Source of the DNA: Vibrio viridaestus
GTDB taxonomy: Bacteria; Pseudomonadota; Gammaproteobacteria; Enterobacterales; Vibrionaceae
Assembly (NCBI RefSeq): GCF_003856525.1
Contig: NZ_RJVQ01000005.1
Location: forward strand, 1 to 64,000
DNA: 64,000 nt
Reading direction: 5' to 3'
Each line of letters opens with the position of its first letter. The first letter of the stretch is position 1. Position numbers and translations under genes: made by a program. Below, piece by piece: positions 9,301 to 16,581 of the stretch. The notes below the pieces were generated by a model that was not told the DNA's origin, did not search any database, and was given only the letters and a program-made list of their open reading frames with translations.

Positions 9301-9428
9301 GGATCCTCAGCACGTCCTAGCTTGAAGAATGAGATAACGCCAGCAACAGAGATCAACAGTATGAGAAATAAAGTGACGGCGCGTTCACGTACTGCGAGCG
9401 CGGAAAGGTTGAAACGACTTTCGCTCAT
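6369..9428 (-). CDS. RND efflux pump, inner-membrane permease
   Basis: The 1019-residue protein has the AcrB/HAE-type plan: TM1 near residues 14-34, a large periplasmic loop, TM2-6 with the proton-relay Asp pair in LGLLVDDAIIAIEMM, a second periplasmic loop and TM8-12 near the C-terminus. It would export hydrophobic or amphipathic compounds using the proton gradient, together with the adaptor encoded just upstream (9425-10539, 4-bp overlap) and probably the outer-membrane factor at 11345. It belongs to the branch whose N-terminus reads LSALAVRERAVTLFLILLI. The adaptor gene is frameshifted, so the complex may not be functional in this strain. Confidence 0.95.
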   Translation of the reverse strand: MSESRFNLSALAVRERAVTLFLILLISVAGVISFFKLGRAEDPSFTIKVMTIVTAWPGATAQEMQEQVAEKLEKRMQELRWYDRTETFTRPGLAFTTLTLLDKTPPSEVQPQFYQARKKIGDEIRHLPAGVMGPFINDEYSDVTFALYALKAKGESQRLLVRDAESLRQRLLHVPGVKKVNIIGEQPERIYVEFSHERLATLGVSPQEVFAALNNQNVLTPAGSVETKGPEVFIRLDGAFDNLKKIRDTPIVVKGQTLKLSDIATVKRGYEEPATLIVRNGGEPALLLGIVMRDGWNGLDLGKSLDQEVGAINAEMPLGMALSKVTDQAVNIHAAVDEFMIKFFAALAVVMLVSFVSMGWRPGVIVAAAVPLTLAIVFVVMLATGKNFDRITLGSLILALGLLVDDAIIAIEMMVVKMEEGYSRIAASSYAWSLTAAPMLSGTLVTAVGFMPNGFARSTAGEYTSNMFWIVGIALIASWVVAVVFTPYLGVKLLPEVKKVAGGHAAIYDTPRYNRFRHLLARVIARKWWVAMTVVTLFVIAVLGMSVVKKQFFPISDRPEVLVEVQMPYGTSITQTSAATAKVEQWLAQQEEAKIVTAYIGQGAPRFFFSVGPELPDPSFAKIVIRTDNQEEREVLKHRLRRAIADGLAPEARVRVTQLVFGPYSPFPVAYRVTGPNPDTLRDIANEVQQVMKASPMMRTVNTDWGTRVPTVHFSLQQDRLQALGLNSSSVAQQLQFLLNGVPVTSVREDIRTVQVVARSSGETRLDPSQIENFTLAGAHGERIPLSQVGNIEIRQEEPIIRRRDRVPTMTVRGDIAEGLQPPDVSHVITQQLQPIIQTLPSGYHIVEAGSIEESGKASVAMLPIFPIMIALTLLILIIQVRSFAGMVMVFLTSPLGLIGVVPTLLLFQQPFGINALVGLIALSGILMRNTLILLGQIHHNEASGLDPFNAVVEATVQRARPVILTALAAILAFIPLTHSVFWGTLAYTLIGGTFAGTVLTLVFLPAMYSIWFKIRSNV

Positions 9429-10539
9429 GGACGCGCTCCCTCTGCAACAGACCCAGAAAAAGAACCTGCAACACGCACCTGTTCACCATCACGTAATAGA
9501 TGAGCACCAAGAGCAACAACTTGATCACCCTGTTTGATTGGACCACTCACAAGCGCTGAATCATCGTCAAGGTCTAAAATCGTAACGGGATGCCAAGAGA
9601 CTTTGGCAGGCTCGCCATCGACACTCCAAACGCCTGTTCCTTTACCCGAATCAAACAAAGCACCAATCGGTACTTGCAACCCTGTTTTTAAAACGGAACG
9701 TTCTTTGGTTACGTTGATGGTTACGGTGGAGCCCAAAGGAGCGTCTTGCAGTGCTCCGGTAAGCACATACCTTGCTTCAAAAGTGCGAGTGGCTGGGTCT
9801 GCAGCATCGGAAAGCTGTCTGAGCGTGGCAACCGAAGTCATATCAGGCTGACCAAAAGTTGCGCCTGTCCATATGAACCCAATGAAGGGCGCAAGGTTTC
9901 AGGTAACTGGATCAACGCTTCCCGAGCTCCTGCATGCGCAACTCGGACCACTCTCTGACCGGCACTGACTACTTGACCTGGCTCAGCAAAAGTTTCAACT
10001 ACAGTCCCATCAGCATCAGCGACAAGATCCGTATAACGAGTAGCATTCATTGCCACTTCGGCTTGTGCTTGTGCGGCACGAAGTTGAGCCTGTGCTGTAT
10101 CCGCAGCCGCTTTTACTTGATCGTAATCTGAGGCAGATATAGCGCCAGTACCACGCAAATCTCGGTATCGAGCCTCATCTTCCGCTGCCTGTTTTGCCCT
10201 AGCTTCAGCCGCTACAACCGACTCTTGCTGGGCATGAGCAGCAAGCTTCTGGTCTACAGGGTCAAGTCGCATCAATACTTGCCCCCGCTTCACCACTTGT
10301 CCGGTATCCACCAGGCGTTTTAGCACTTTACCGGATACACGAAAGCCAAGGTCGCTTTCTATGCGAGCTGCGACGACACCAGTGAAAGAGCGGGATTCGG
10401 CACTGGGCGTACTAATCGTAACAGTCCGTACCAAAGGCGCTTCAGTGCGTGGATCAGACAGTTTTTCTTCACCGCAAGCCGTTAAGACCAGCGGTAAAGC
10501 AGTGATAATTGCCATTGTAAGTATGTTGTGGCGAGACAT
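9425..10539 (-). pseudogene. RND periplasmic adaptor (MFP), split by a frameshift
   Basis: Two abutting frames together make one adaptor of normal length. The first part (9838-10539, 233 aa) has a lipoprotein signal (LPLVLTACG), a barrel-sandwich/lipoyl half and a coiled-coil hairpin. It then runs into LLVSLI and stops. The second part (9425-9841, 138 aa) continues with the beta-barrel and membrane-proximal domains (TSVATLRQLSDAADPATRTF). The frames meet at a TTTT run near 9855; adding one T restores the expected LFGQPDMTSV. The loss therefore looks like a single-base deletion in a homopolymer. It could be a true inactivation, phase variation or a sequencing error. The downstream half has its own ATG inside an ATGA overlap, so some translation of it is possible. 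Confidence 0.85.
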
Positions 10540-10583
10540 ACATAATACTCCATGAAGTATGATTCAGGAGTGCATTATCATTC

Positions 10584-10611
10584 CAGTGACCAATTTAGTC
10601 AATAGTCACCT
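10584..10611. promoter_or_regulatory. Putative TetR operator upstream of the adaptor-RND operon
   Basis: A 28-bp imperfect dyad starting CAGTGACCAATT and ending with GTCACCT lies 45 bp upstream of the adaptor start. It shares AGTGACCAA, a central TAGT and AATAGT/ATAGT blocks at the same spacing with the dyad at 11295-11322. It ends right at the TetR gene stop. Confidence 0.65.
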
Positions 10612-11229
10612 CTACGGTGCGAGACTGCGAAGGACCAAACTTGAGAGCTGAATTGGAGCCTCTTCAATAAAATCAAAGTTGTGTTGCAACATAAGAGGAT
10701 TCAAATAAGGTCTCATGACTAGATAGATAGCTGTCGTCATTTCATCTAACGGTGTTTTTCGCTCAAAATCTCCCGATTGACGCCCTTGTTGAAGAATATC
10801 TTGAAGTAACGTTTTGAGATTTTGCTCATAATCAATGGTAGCCTGCCAACGTTCAGCGGCGGCTGAAGCGGCAATTTCATAGAGCTTCTGATCTTGGGAA
10901 AATAACCGAAAACTTGCCTGAACGATTTCTTTAAACATCCGGCGCAGCTTCTCTGGCGGCTGATCAACCTCTTCTATCGCTTTTCGAACATCGGCCTCAA
11001 TCCCACCTAAGCAGTTTGTACAGATACTTTCCCCAATGGCCTGTTTAGAAGAAAAAAATTTGTATATATATGCCTTTGAAAAACCGATTGATTTTGCCAA
11101 ATCTGAGACAGTAGTCTTCCCATAACCGTAGCGGCTAAAATGTTCCGTTGCCGCAATCACAATCTGATCACGCACATCATGATCAACAGGGCCTCGATTC
11201 AATACAGGGTTGTTGTTCTCTTCACTCAT
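10612..11229 (-). CDS. TetR-family repressor of the RND efflux system
   Basis: About 205 residues from ATG at 11229 (MSEENNN), which follows a GAGAGAAGG ribosome site; the longer frame from 11304 would run through the operator. The N-terminal TetR helix-turn-helix is clear (AATEHFSRYGYGKTTVSDLAKSIG, then FSKAYIYKFFSSKQAIGE). The C-terminal part resembles the AcrR-like group that controls efflux pumps. It lies between the adaptor operon and the divergent outer-membrane factor, with one 28-bp dyad in front of each, so it most likely represses both and itself. Confidence 0.92.
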   Translation of the reverse strand: MSEENNNPVLNRGPVDHDVRDQIVIAATEHFSRYGYGKTTVSDLAKSIGFSKAYIYKFFSSKQAIGESICTNCLGGIEADVRKAIEEVDQPPEKLRRMFKEIVQASFRLFSQDQKLYEIAASAAAERWQATIDYEQNLKTLLQDILQQGRQSGDFERKTPLDEMTTAIYLVMRPYLNPLMLQHNFDFIEEAPIQLSSLVLRSLAP

Positions 11230-11294
11230 AACCTTCTCTCTGACTTCTATACATTCGTGTCCGAATTCTAACGCGTTACGGTTAGATTGACAAC

Positions 11295-11322
11295 GAGTGA
11301 CCAAATAGTAATATAGTTACTC
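11295..11322. promoter_or_regulatory. Putative TetR operator between regulator and outer-membrane factor
   Basis: A 28-bp dyad begins GAGTGAC and ends GTTACTC (6 of 7 arm bases complementary), 23 bp upstream of the OMF start and 65 bp upstream of the TetR start. It matches the dyad at 10584-10611 over most positions. Two copies before two transcription units support a shared regulator. Confidence 0.7.
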
Positions 11323-11344
11323 GCTGTCAATCATTGGTAATAAT

Positions 11345-12826
11345 ATGCTTATTAAAAATTCATTCCTCATGCTTACTGTAAGCAGTTTGTTTGCTGGTTG
11401 TGCGGTTGGGCCTGACTACATCCCTCCAAAACTGTCTACCCCCAATCACTTTTATGGGCATGACTCTGTTGGCAAACAAGAAACAACGGCCGATTCTCAT
11501 CTACAAGTATGGTGGGAAAAATTTGGTGACGAGCAACTGACTCATTACATCGCCATTGCCTTAGAGCAGAACCTTGATTTGGTTCAGGCAACGACACGAC
11601 TGGCTCAAGCAAAAGCCGGACTTTGGGCCGCGAATGCAGCCCTGCTCCCATCAGGTGGTATCTCAGGTCAGGCAGCTCGCGCCTATCAATCAGTAGAAAC
11701 GCCTTTGGGACAAGTATTGAACTCATCGCCAAGCTTTGATCGTTATGGCAGCAGTTACGAAACCAACCTGAACGCTAGTTGGGAACTAGATTTGTTTGGA
11801 GGCCTCCGCCGAGACCAAGAGGCGGCTCAAGCTGAGTACCAAGCAACTTCAGCAGGAATTGCGGCAACACAATTGGCCGTAGCCGCACAAACCGCCAGCA
11901 TCTACGTCAACATTCGCGCCATACAAGCTCGACTCGACATTGCTCGAAAACAAGTAGAAACGCATCAGCAGATACTCGATTTGACCAATCTCCTTTACAA
12001 CAAAGGGTTAGTGCCAGAACGTCAAGTTCATCAGACACAAGCGATGCTCGCTCAATATCAGGCGACGGTTCCTCTGATGGAAGCAAGCCTTGAAACAACA
12101 TTGAACGCACTAGATGTAATACTGGGTACACTCCCTGGGTCACACCGCGCAGAACTTGCTGCAATCGTACCGCTTCCTTTAATCCCAAAGACTATCAACA
12201 TGGGGACGCCCGGTGAATTACTCACACGCCGCCCTGACCTCATCATTGCAGAGCGACATCTGGCAGCGTCAAATGCAAAGATTGGTGCCGCGATTGCCGA
12301 GTATTATCCAAAATTTTCACTGAGTGGACTGCTGGGCAGTGCGACTTCAATATCGGAAGGAAATTTATTTGGCAACGGTGCTAACCAAGCTGCTGGCATC
12401 TTGGGTTTACGTTGGCGCTTGTTTGATTTTGGTCGAATCGATGCTCAGATTGCGCAGGCCAAAGGCCGTGAAGCAGAAATGCTTGCTGCCTATAGACTGG
12501 CGGTTCTGAAAGCCACTGAAGATGTCGAAAACGCGTTCTCAACATTAGCAAAACGAGAACAACAAACTGAGAGAATATCGCAGGGAGTTGACGCCCTTCA
12601 GCAAGCACGTAACGCCTCATTTTCTGCATACCAGAAGGGAATAGCCAGTAAGTTGGAGGTACTACAAGCTGATGAAAGTTTACTGCGAACATTGGATGAA
12701 GAAACGCTTGCTAGAGCCGAGACCATAACGTCAGCAATCGCTGCTTTTAAAGCACTGGGCGGAGGCTGGCAAGCTGACGAGATGAAAGCAGATAGTAGTT
12801 ACTTGTATCGATCACAGGCGTATTGA
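11345..12826 (+). CDS. Outer-membrane efflux lipoprotein (NodT/OprM-type OMF)
   Basis: The 493-residue protein has a lipoprotein signal with lipobox LFAGC (Cys near residue 19), followed by AVGPDYIPPKL, the standard N-terminus of OprM/NodT factors. Two repeated OEP domains follow (ETNLNASWELDLFGGLRR, then LRWRLFDFGRIDAQIAQA), each forming a beta-barrel strand set and a periplasmic coiled-coil. It should trimerise as the exit duct for the RND pump encoded on the opposite strand. It is transcribed divergently from the TetR gene with an operator between them. Confidence 0.93.
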   Translation: MLIKNSFLMLTVSSLFAGCAVGPDYIPPKLSTPNHFYGHDSVGKQETTADSHLQVWWEKFGDEQLTHYIAIALEQNLDLVQATTRLAQAKAGLWAANAALLPSGGISGQAARAYQSVETPLGQVLNSSPSFDRYGSSYETNLNASWELDLFGGLRRDQEAAQAEYQATSAGIAATQLAVAAQTASIYVNIRAIQARLDIARKQVETHQQILDLTNLLYNKGLVPERQVHQTQAMLAQYQATVPLMEASLETTLNALDVILGTLPGSHRAELAAIVPLPLIPKTINMGTPGELLTRRPDLIIAERHLAASNAKIGAAIAEYYPKFSLSGLLGSATSISEGNLFGNGANQAAGILGLRWRLFDFGRIDAQIAQAKGREAEMLAAYRLAVLKATEDVENAFSTLAKREQQTERISQGVDALQQARNASFSAYQKGIASKLEVLQADESLLRTLDEETLARAETITSAIAAFKALGGGWQADEMKADSSYLYRSQAY

Positions 12827-13176
12827 GTGAAACATTGTAAAAAGATCTTTAGAAAGAGTAGCTATAGCCGGAAATAGTACCGATAACACAATCTGCAAGT
12901 TAGCAATAGCGTGACAGTTTTCCTTACCAAGTACCACTATCAGGCTCAATAACAAATGTTGTAGTTGAATGATTCATATTGGATAGCCCCGGTTCGTTAA
13001 GCCATCTTGGTAAGAAAATCGGCATTGATGAATTACGTTAACTGGCATTTTAAAGAGATAATCGTCGTCGGTTTCATGGTTTGGTTTTGATTTGGCGACG
13101 ATTATCTGATCATAAATGAAGCCTTTTTCCATCTAAATTTCATTCCGAAATAACAAGTTAGCTCTTAATATCCAGT
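12827..13176. other. 350-bp intergenic region between efflux island and fructan locus
   Basis: No gene is supported. A short open stretch near 12975-13043 (plus strand, LGKKIGIDELR) may be debris of an older gene. The main structure is the inverted repeat at 13056-13107. Convergent ends of the OMF and fructokinase genes bound the region. Confidence 0.5.
13056..13107. repeat. Perfect 12-bp inverted repeat with 28-nt spacer
   Basis: AGATAATCGTCG at 13056-13067 and CGACGATTATCT at 13096-13107 are exact complements. The long spacer and the lack of a following T-run make it a weak intrinsic terminator; it may instead be a binding site pair or a remnant of a small mobile element. Confidence 0.6.
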
Positions 13177-14139
13177 CTATAAGTCTGAACTAATGCAGTT
13201 AAAGAAAGATTTTGAATGGACCATAACAGACTGCAACTGTTTAAAGGCAGGTAACGCAGTCATCGCCCCCTTTTTCGTGGTAGCTAACGCGCCACAACTG
13301 TTTCCCCAGTTCACTCCCGCTTCAATTGCAGGCCAGGTTTTCCAGTTTTGATTTTGTGATAGCTTGGCCAGTAATCCCCCTACAAAGGCATCTCCTGCAC
13401 CAGTGGTATCAACGACATTCTCAACCGTTTTTCCAACAATCACTCGTTGCTCACCATTAAATAGAGTCAGAGCTCCTTGCGCTCCCAAGGTTACGATGAT
13501 TAGCTTTTCTTTACAGAGCTGCCATAACTTTAGTGCCTCCCGTAACGACGATTTTTTTGTCAGTAAGAGCAACTCTTCCTCTGAAAACTTAACCATATCG
13601 GCTAACTCTACAGCCTGCATAACATTTGGAATCAGTTCTTCGGGATTATCCCAAATTTCAGGTCTGAGATTTGGATCAAAGCTGACATAGCCTTTAGCTG
13701 CTTTCATTCTTTTCATCGCTTCCAATGTTGCAGAGCGTGAAGGTTCATGAGCCAGTGCAATTGAACAACAGTGCAGCCATTGATTTTTACTGAACAGCGG
13801 AATATCCTCGCTCATAAAAAACTGGTCAGCACTAAGTTTAACCATAAAGGTAAAGTTGCGCTCTCCCGTACTGTCTAACTCAACCACAACGGTCGAAGTA
13901 CGCTGGTTGTTATCTACTACTAAATTAGACGTATCAACCCCTTCTTGCGACAAAACCTGTTCCATAAATCTACCAAAAGGGTCATTGCCAACCCGGCCAA
14001 AAAATCCAGTAAGTCCCCCTAATCGAGCAATAGTCACGGCAACGTTCGCTGGAGCACCTCCAGGGCATTTTAAATATTTAGTTTCATCATAGGGAATGAG
14101 ATCTACAACCGCATCACCGGTTACCCACACTTTATTCAT
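13177..14139 (-). CDS. Fructokinase, PfkB/ribokinase family
   Basis: About 320 residues from ATG at 14139 (MNKVWVTGDAVVDLIP). The longer frame upstream has no ribosome site. PfkB signatures are complete: the substrate-binding GGAPANVAVTIARLGG near the N-terminus and the C-terminal anion-hole motif DTTGAGDAFVGGLLAKL with catalytic Asp. The sequence is ScrK/CscK-like. It would phosphorylate cytoplasmic fructose to fructose-6-phosphate. It is the last gene of the minus-strand run GH32-porin-lipoprotein-kinase, consistent with fructose being the end product of the locus. Confidence 0.92.
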   Translation of the reverse strand: MNKVWVTGDAVVDLIPYDETKYLKCPGGAPANVAVTIARLGGLTGFFGRVGNDPFGRFMEQVLSQEGVDTSNLVVDNNQRTSTVVVELDSTGERNFTFMVKLSADQFFMSEDIPLFSKNQWLHCCSIALAHEPSRSATLEAMKRMKAAKGYVSFDPNLRPEIWDNPEELIPNVMQAVELADMVKFSEEELLLLTKKSSLREALKLWQLCKEKLIIVTLGAQGALTLFNGEQRVIVGKTVENVVDTTGAGDAFVGGLLAKLSQNQNWKTWPAIEAGVNWGNSCGALATTKKGAMTALPAFKQLQSVMVHSKSFFNCISSDL

Positions 14140-14226
14140 TTTCTTTCTCTTTATCGTTAACCTGAAATCAGGCAATTTGGAGTAATGAAAAGCGAGGCAA
14201 ATATATACCTCGCTTCGTTTCAAAAA

Positions 14227-15432
14227 TTATTGCGAGATATTCGATTGATGGATTTGGTCAACAACAATAAAGCCACAAGCATCAGTTTCATTGTCGATTA
14301 TTTCTACTTTAGCTTGCTTGCCTTTCCACACTGAAACATCCCAATTAACCCAATACGGTTGACCTGATACGTTACATATCGTTGGTGTTTCTGAATATTG
14401 CTCAACAAAGCTACCGTTGTCATCTACATCAACTAATAACTTCACAAATACCTGTTTACCTACATCACCACCAATAGTGGCAAAGTTGATGTGATCTTTC
14501 TTAATTTCAAACTGGCCACTTGTCATGGTACCTGTTGTTGAATCGCAGGCACCAGAAATACAAGTGTTAACAGCTTGCCCACCAATAACGATAGGACTAC
14601 CTTCCTGGTTTCCAACAACATCAGATGTAAATGTTGATGTCCAGCCTGCAGCATTAGTTCCCACGGAATCTAAATCGAAACTACCAATCATCGAATTATC
14701 AATAAGATCATACTCTGAAACCAATTCATCCGACCGATAAACATTATCAACAATTGTTTGACCCCAGCCTGCTGTATTTTTATCAATAACCCTGATACGA
14801 AGATATCGGGTACCATCATTATATTGGGAAATGTTGAACGCTTTCCATTTGAATGTATTAGAGTCGTCACCTGATGCCCAGCCAATCACTTCAGCAGGAG
14901 ATGCATATGGATAACTAGAATTCGCTCCTGCTGGAAGTAATTCCAAAACAACACCGGTCATCCCATCAAGTGAAAGGATCGAATGACTGCCCCCTGCAAG
15001 TTGCACTTGAATATAGTTGTTCTCAATAAGAATTGGAGGAGAAACTAATTCGCCTGTAAGCGCATCCGTTATATTATTTTCCGTCTGGCCAATGGTTTGA
15101 ATAAAACTATCACCATTATATTCATCAGACCAATTGCTGATTCCAGCGCCTGTCCACCCACCGGCAGGCGTCATGACTTTTTCATTCGCTGCACCAAAGA
15201 CAAATGCATCACTATCTACATCTGCACTTTGAATAACATTCCAACCCGCCCAGCAGAATGTTGCATCTTCGCAGTCCCCAGTAAGCATTGGGTTATCAAA
15301 ACTAGCAATCTGTTGCCCCACTGGTGCTACGGGCGGAATTCCAGGACTATTAAGTTCCGGCCAATCTTGCTTACATCCAGTTATAAGAATCGCTCCCATA
15401 AGGGGCATAAGTTTAAATATATTCGATTTCAT
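14227..15432 (-). CDS. Surface or periplasmic lipoprotein, probable glycan-binding
   Basis: The 401-residue protein has a lipoprotein signal (lipobox ILITGC). The mature part is Asp/Asn/Gly/Trp-rich and predicted beta, with at least two related jelly-roll-like segments: one with YLRIRVIDKNTAGWGQTIVD, the other ending GFIVVDQIHQ. These resemble the C-terminal module of the neighbouring GH32 enzyme (LLVVDKDTGGWGHINLDDIH), so it probably binds the same polymer. It lies between the porin and fructokinase genes in one operon. No enzyme motif is seen. A SusE/F-like capture role is inferred, not shown. Confidence 0.7.
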   Translation of the reverse strand: MKSNIFKLMPLMGAILITGCKQDWPELNSPGIPPVAPVGQQIASFDNPMLTGDCEDATFCWAGWNVIQSADVDSDAFVFGAANEKVMTPAGGWTGAGISNWSDEYNGDSFIQTIGQTENNITDALTGELVSPPILIENNYIQVQLAGGSHSILSLDGMTGVVLELLPAGANSSYPYASPAEVIGWASGDDSNTFKWKAFNISQYNDGTRYLRIRVIDKNTAGWGQTIVDNVYRSDELVSEYDLIDNSMIGSFDLDSVGTNAAGWTSTFTSDVVGNQEGSPIVIGGQAVNTCISGACDSTTGTMTSGQFEIKKDHINFATIGGDVGKQVFVKLLVDVDDNGSFVEQYSETPTICNVSGQPYWVNWDVSVWKGKQAKVEIIDNETDACGFIVVDQIHQSNISQ

Positions 15433-15442
15433 AAATTACCCC

Positions 15443-16567
15443 TTAGAACAAGAAATTAAGTCCAATCATGCCAAAACGATTAGTTCGGTCTCGTGTTTCA
15501 TAAGCTGATTGATCGGTATACGTTTCTTTTATACGGCCTTTACGATAATTTCCTTCTCCGAAAAGTATCAAATCACCCCGAATAGGATATTCCATAAATA
15601 CACCATATTTACGGTACCACTCTTCGTATCGGTCATAAGTCTGCCCAGCTGCTGGGTGGGTGGTTGGGTTGTCATACTTTCCAAACTCGCTGTAAAGCGT
15701 CACTCCTAATCCATTATCAAACCGATAATGGATTCTTGGTTTCCAGGTAAGTTCTGAGAAATGACCAAACTCAGTATGACTGCTACCATCATCGTAGTTT
15801 CGTGAATGGTCATCATCGATATTTTTACCAAATTTGGCGAAATAGCCTAGAGCAACATTCCCTTTATCAAAGTGATACGTTAACGATGAATCAGTTTCTA
15901 GAATATTATTATCGGTATTTCCTTTTTTATAAAACATCTCTTTGAAGAACATCCAAGAAGTGAACACCTCAACATTATCAGTGATTCTATAGCTACCGAA
16001 AGGTCGAATCCGCGGCTTAAATAAACCACCGGAAATGCTTTCATGAGAAATACCAACATTAATGCCCCAATGGCCCCAATCCGTGTTTTGTACATAGTGT
16101 GGCTGAAACTCTATAATTGAGTTGCCCACATCTCCATCCTCAAATTGTTCACTGTATGGCTTGCCTGCGAAAAAATCTTCTCGAGCTACGTGGTAGGCCA
16201 GGAACCAATTTCCCCAAGATTGAGGACGAATTGTACCTTCACCCAAAACATACTTCACTTTTGACCAAGTTGCCTCACCCTCATCGTTGTACTCAATTTC
16301 AGTTTCCATCTTAGTAATGTAGTTACCATGTATGGTTGAAGCTGTTGGTTGATTGTAGACAACCTGTACTTCTAAATTGTCATACTCTGGGTTCACTTCT
16401 TTCTTAACATTATTATCTGGTAGTTTTATCTGCTTTTCTGCCAAGACTTTTGAATCAACAGAAGCCTTATCCAAACTTACATTGATTGAATTATTATTGA
16501 CTTCAGCATTCACAATAGTACTGATTGAGATAGCAAGTAGACTCAATGACATCATTCTTTTTTTCAT
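15443..16567 (-). CDS. Outer-membrane porin, oligosaccharide-type (OmpG/KdgM-like barrel)
   Basis: About 374 residues from ATG at 16567 (MKKRMMSLSLLAISIS with signal peptide ending VNA); the longer frame to 16639 overlaps the upstream GH32 end and has no ribosome site. After a short polar linker the protein is an amphipathic beta barrel rich in Tyr/Trp/Gly turns. It ends with NRFGMIGLNFLF, a C-terminal Phe as used for BAM recognition. In context it should let fructo-oligosaccharides cross the outer membrane. It lies 15 bp after the GH32 stop in the same operon. Confidence 0.8.
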   Translation of the reverse strand: MKKRMMSLSLLAISISTIVNAEVNNNSINVSLDKASVDSKVLAEKQIKLPDNNVKKEVNPEYDNLEVQVVYNQPTASTIHGNYITKMETEIEYNDEGEATWSKVKYVLGEGTIRPQSWGNWFLAYHVAREDFFAGKPYSEQFEDGDVGNSIIEFQPHYVQNTDWGHWGINVGISHESISGGLFKPRIRPFGSYRITDNVEVFTSWMFFKEMFYKKGNTDNNILETDSSLTYHFDKGNVALGYFAKFGKNIDDDHSRNYDDGSSHTEFGHFSELTWKPRIHYRFDNGLGVTLYSEFGKYDNPTTHPAAGQTYDRYEEWYRKYGVFMEYPIRGDLILFGEGNYRKGRIKETYTDQSAYETRDRTNRFGMIGLNFLF

Positions 16568-16581
16568 TGTTTCACCACAGG

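Noticed and set aside
9838-9860. Programmed -1 frameshifting in the RND adaptor
   Set aside because: The site CTTTTGG does not present a canonical X-XXY-YYZ slippery heptamer in the zero frame, and no such recoding is known for adaptors; loss of one T is simpler.
5001-10131. Many long frames on the plus strand opposite FabF, RND pump and adaptor
   Set aside because: They are antisense shadows of genes with complete family motifs and lack ribosome sites.
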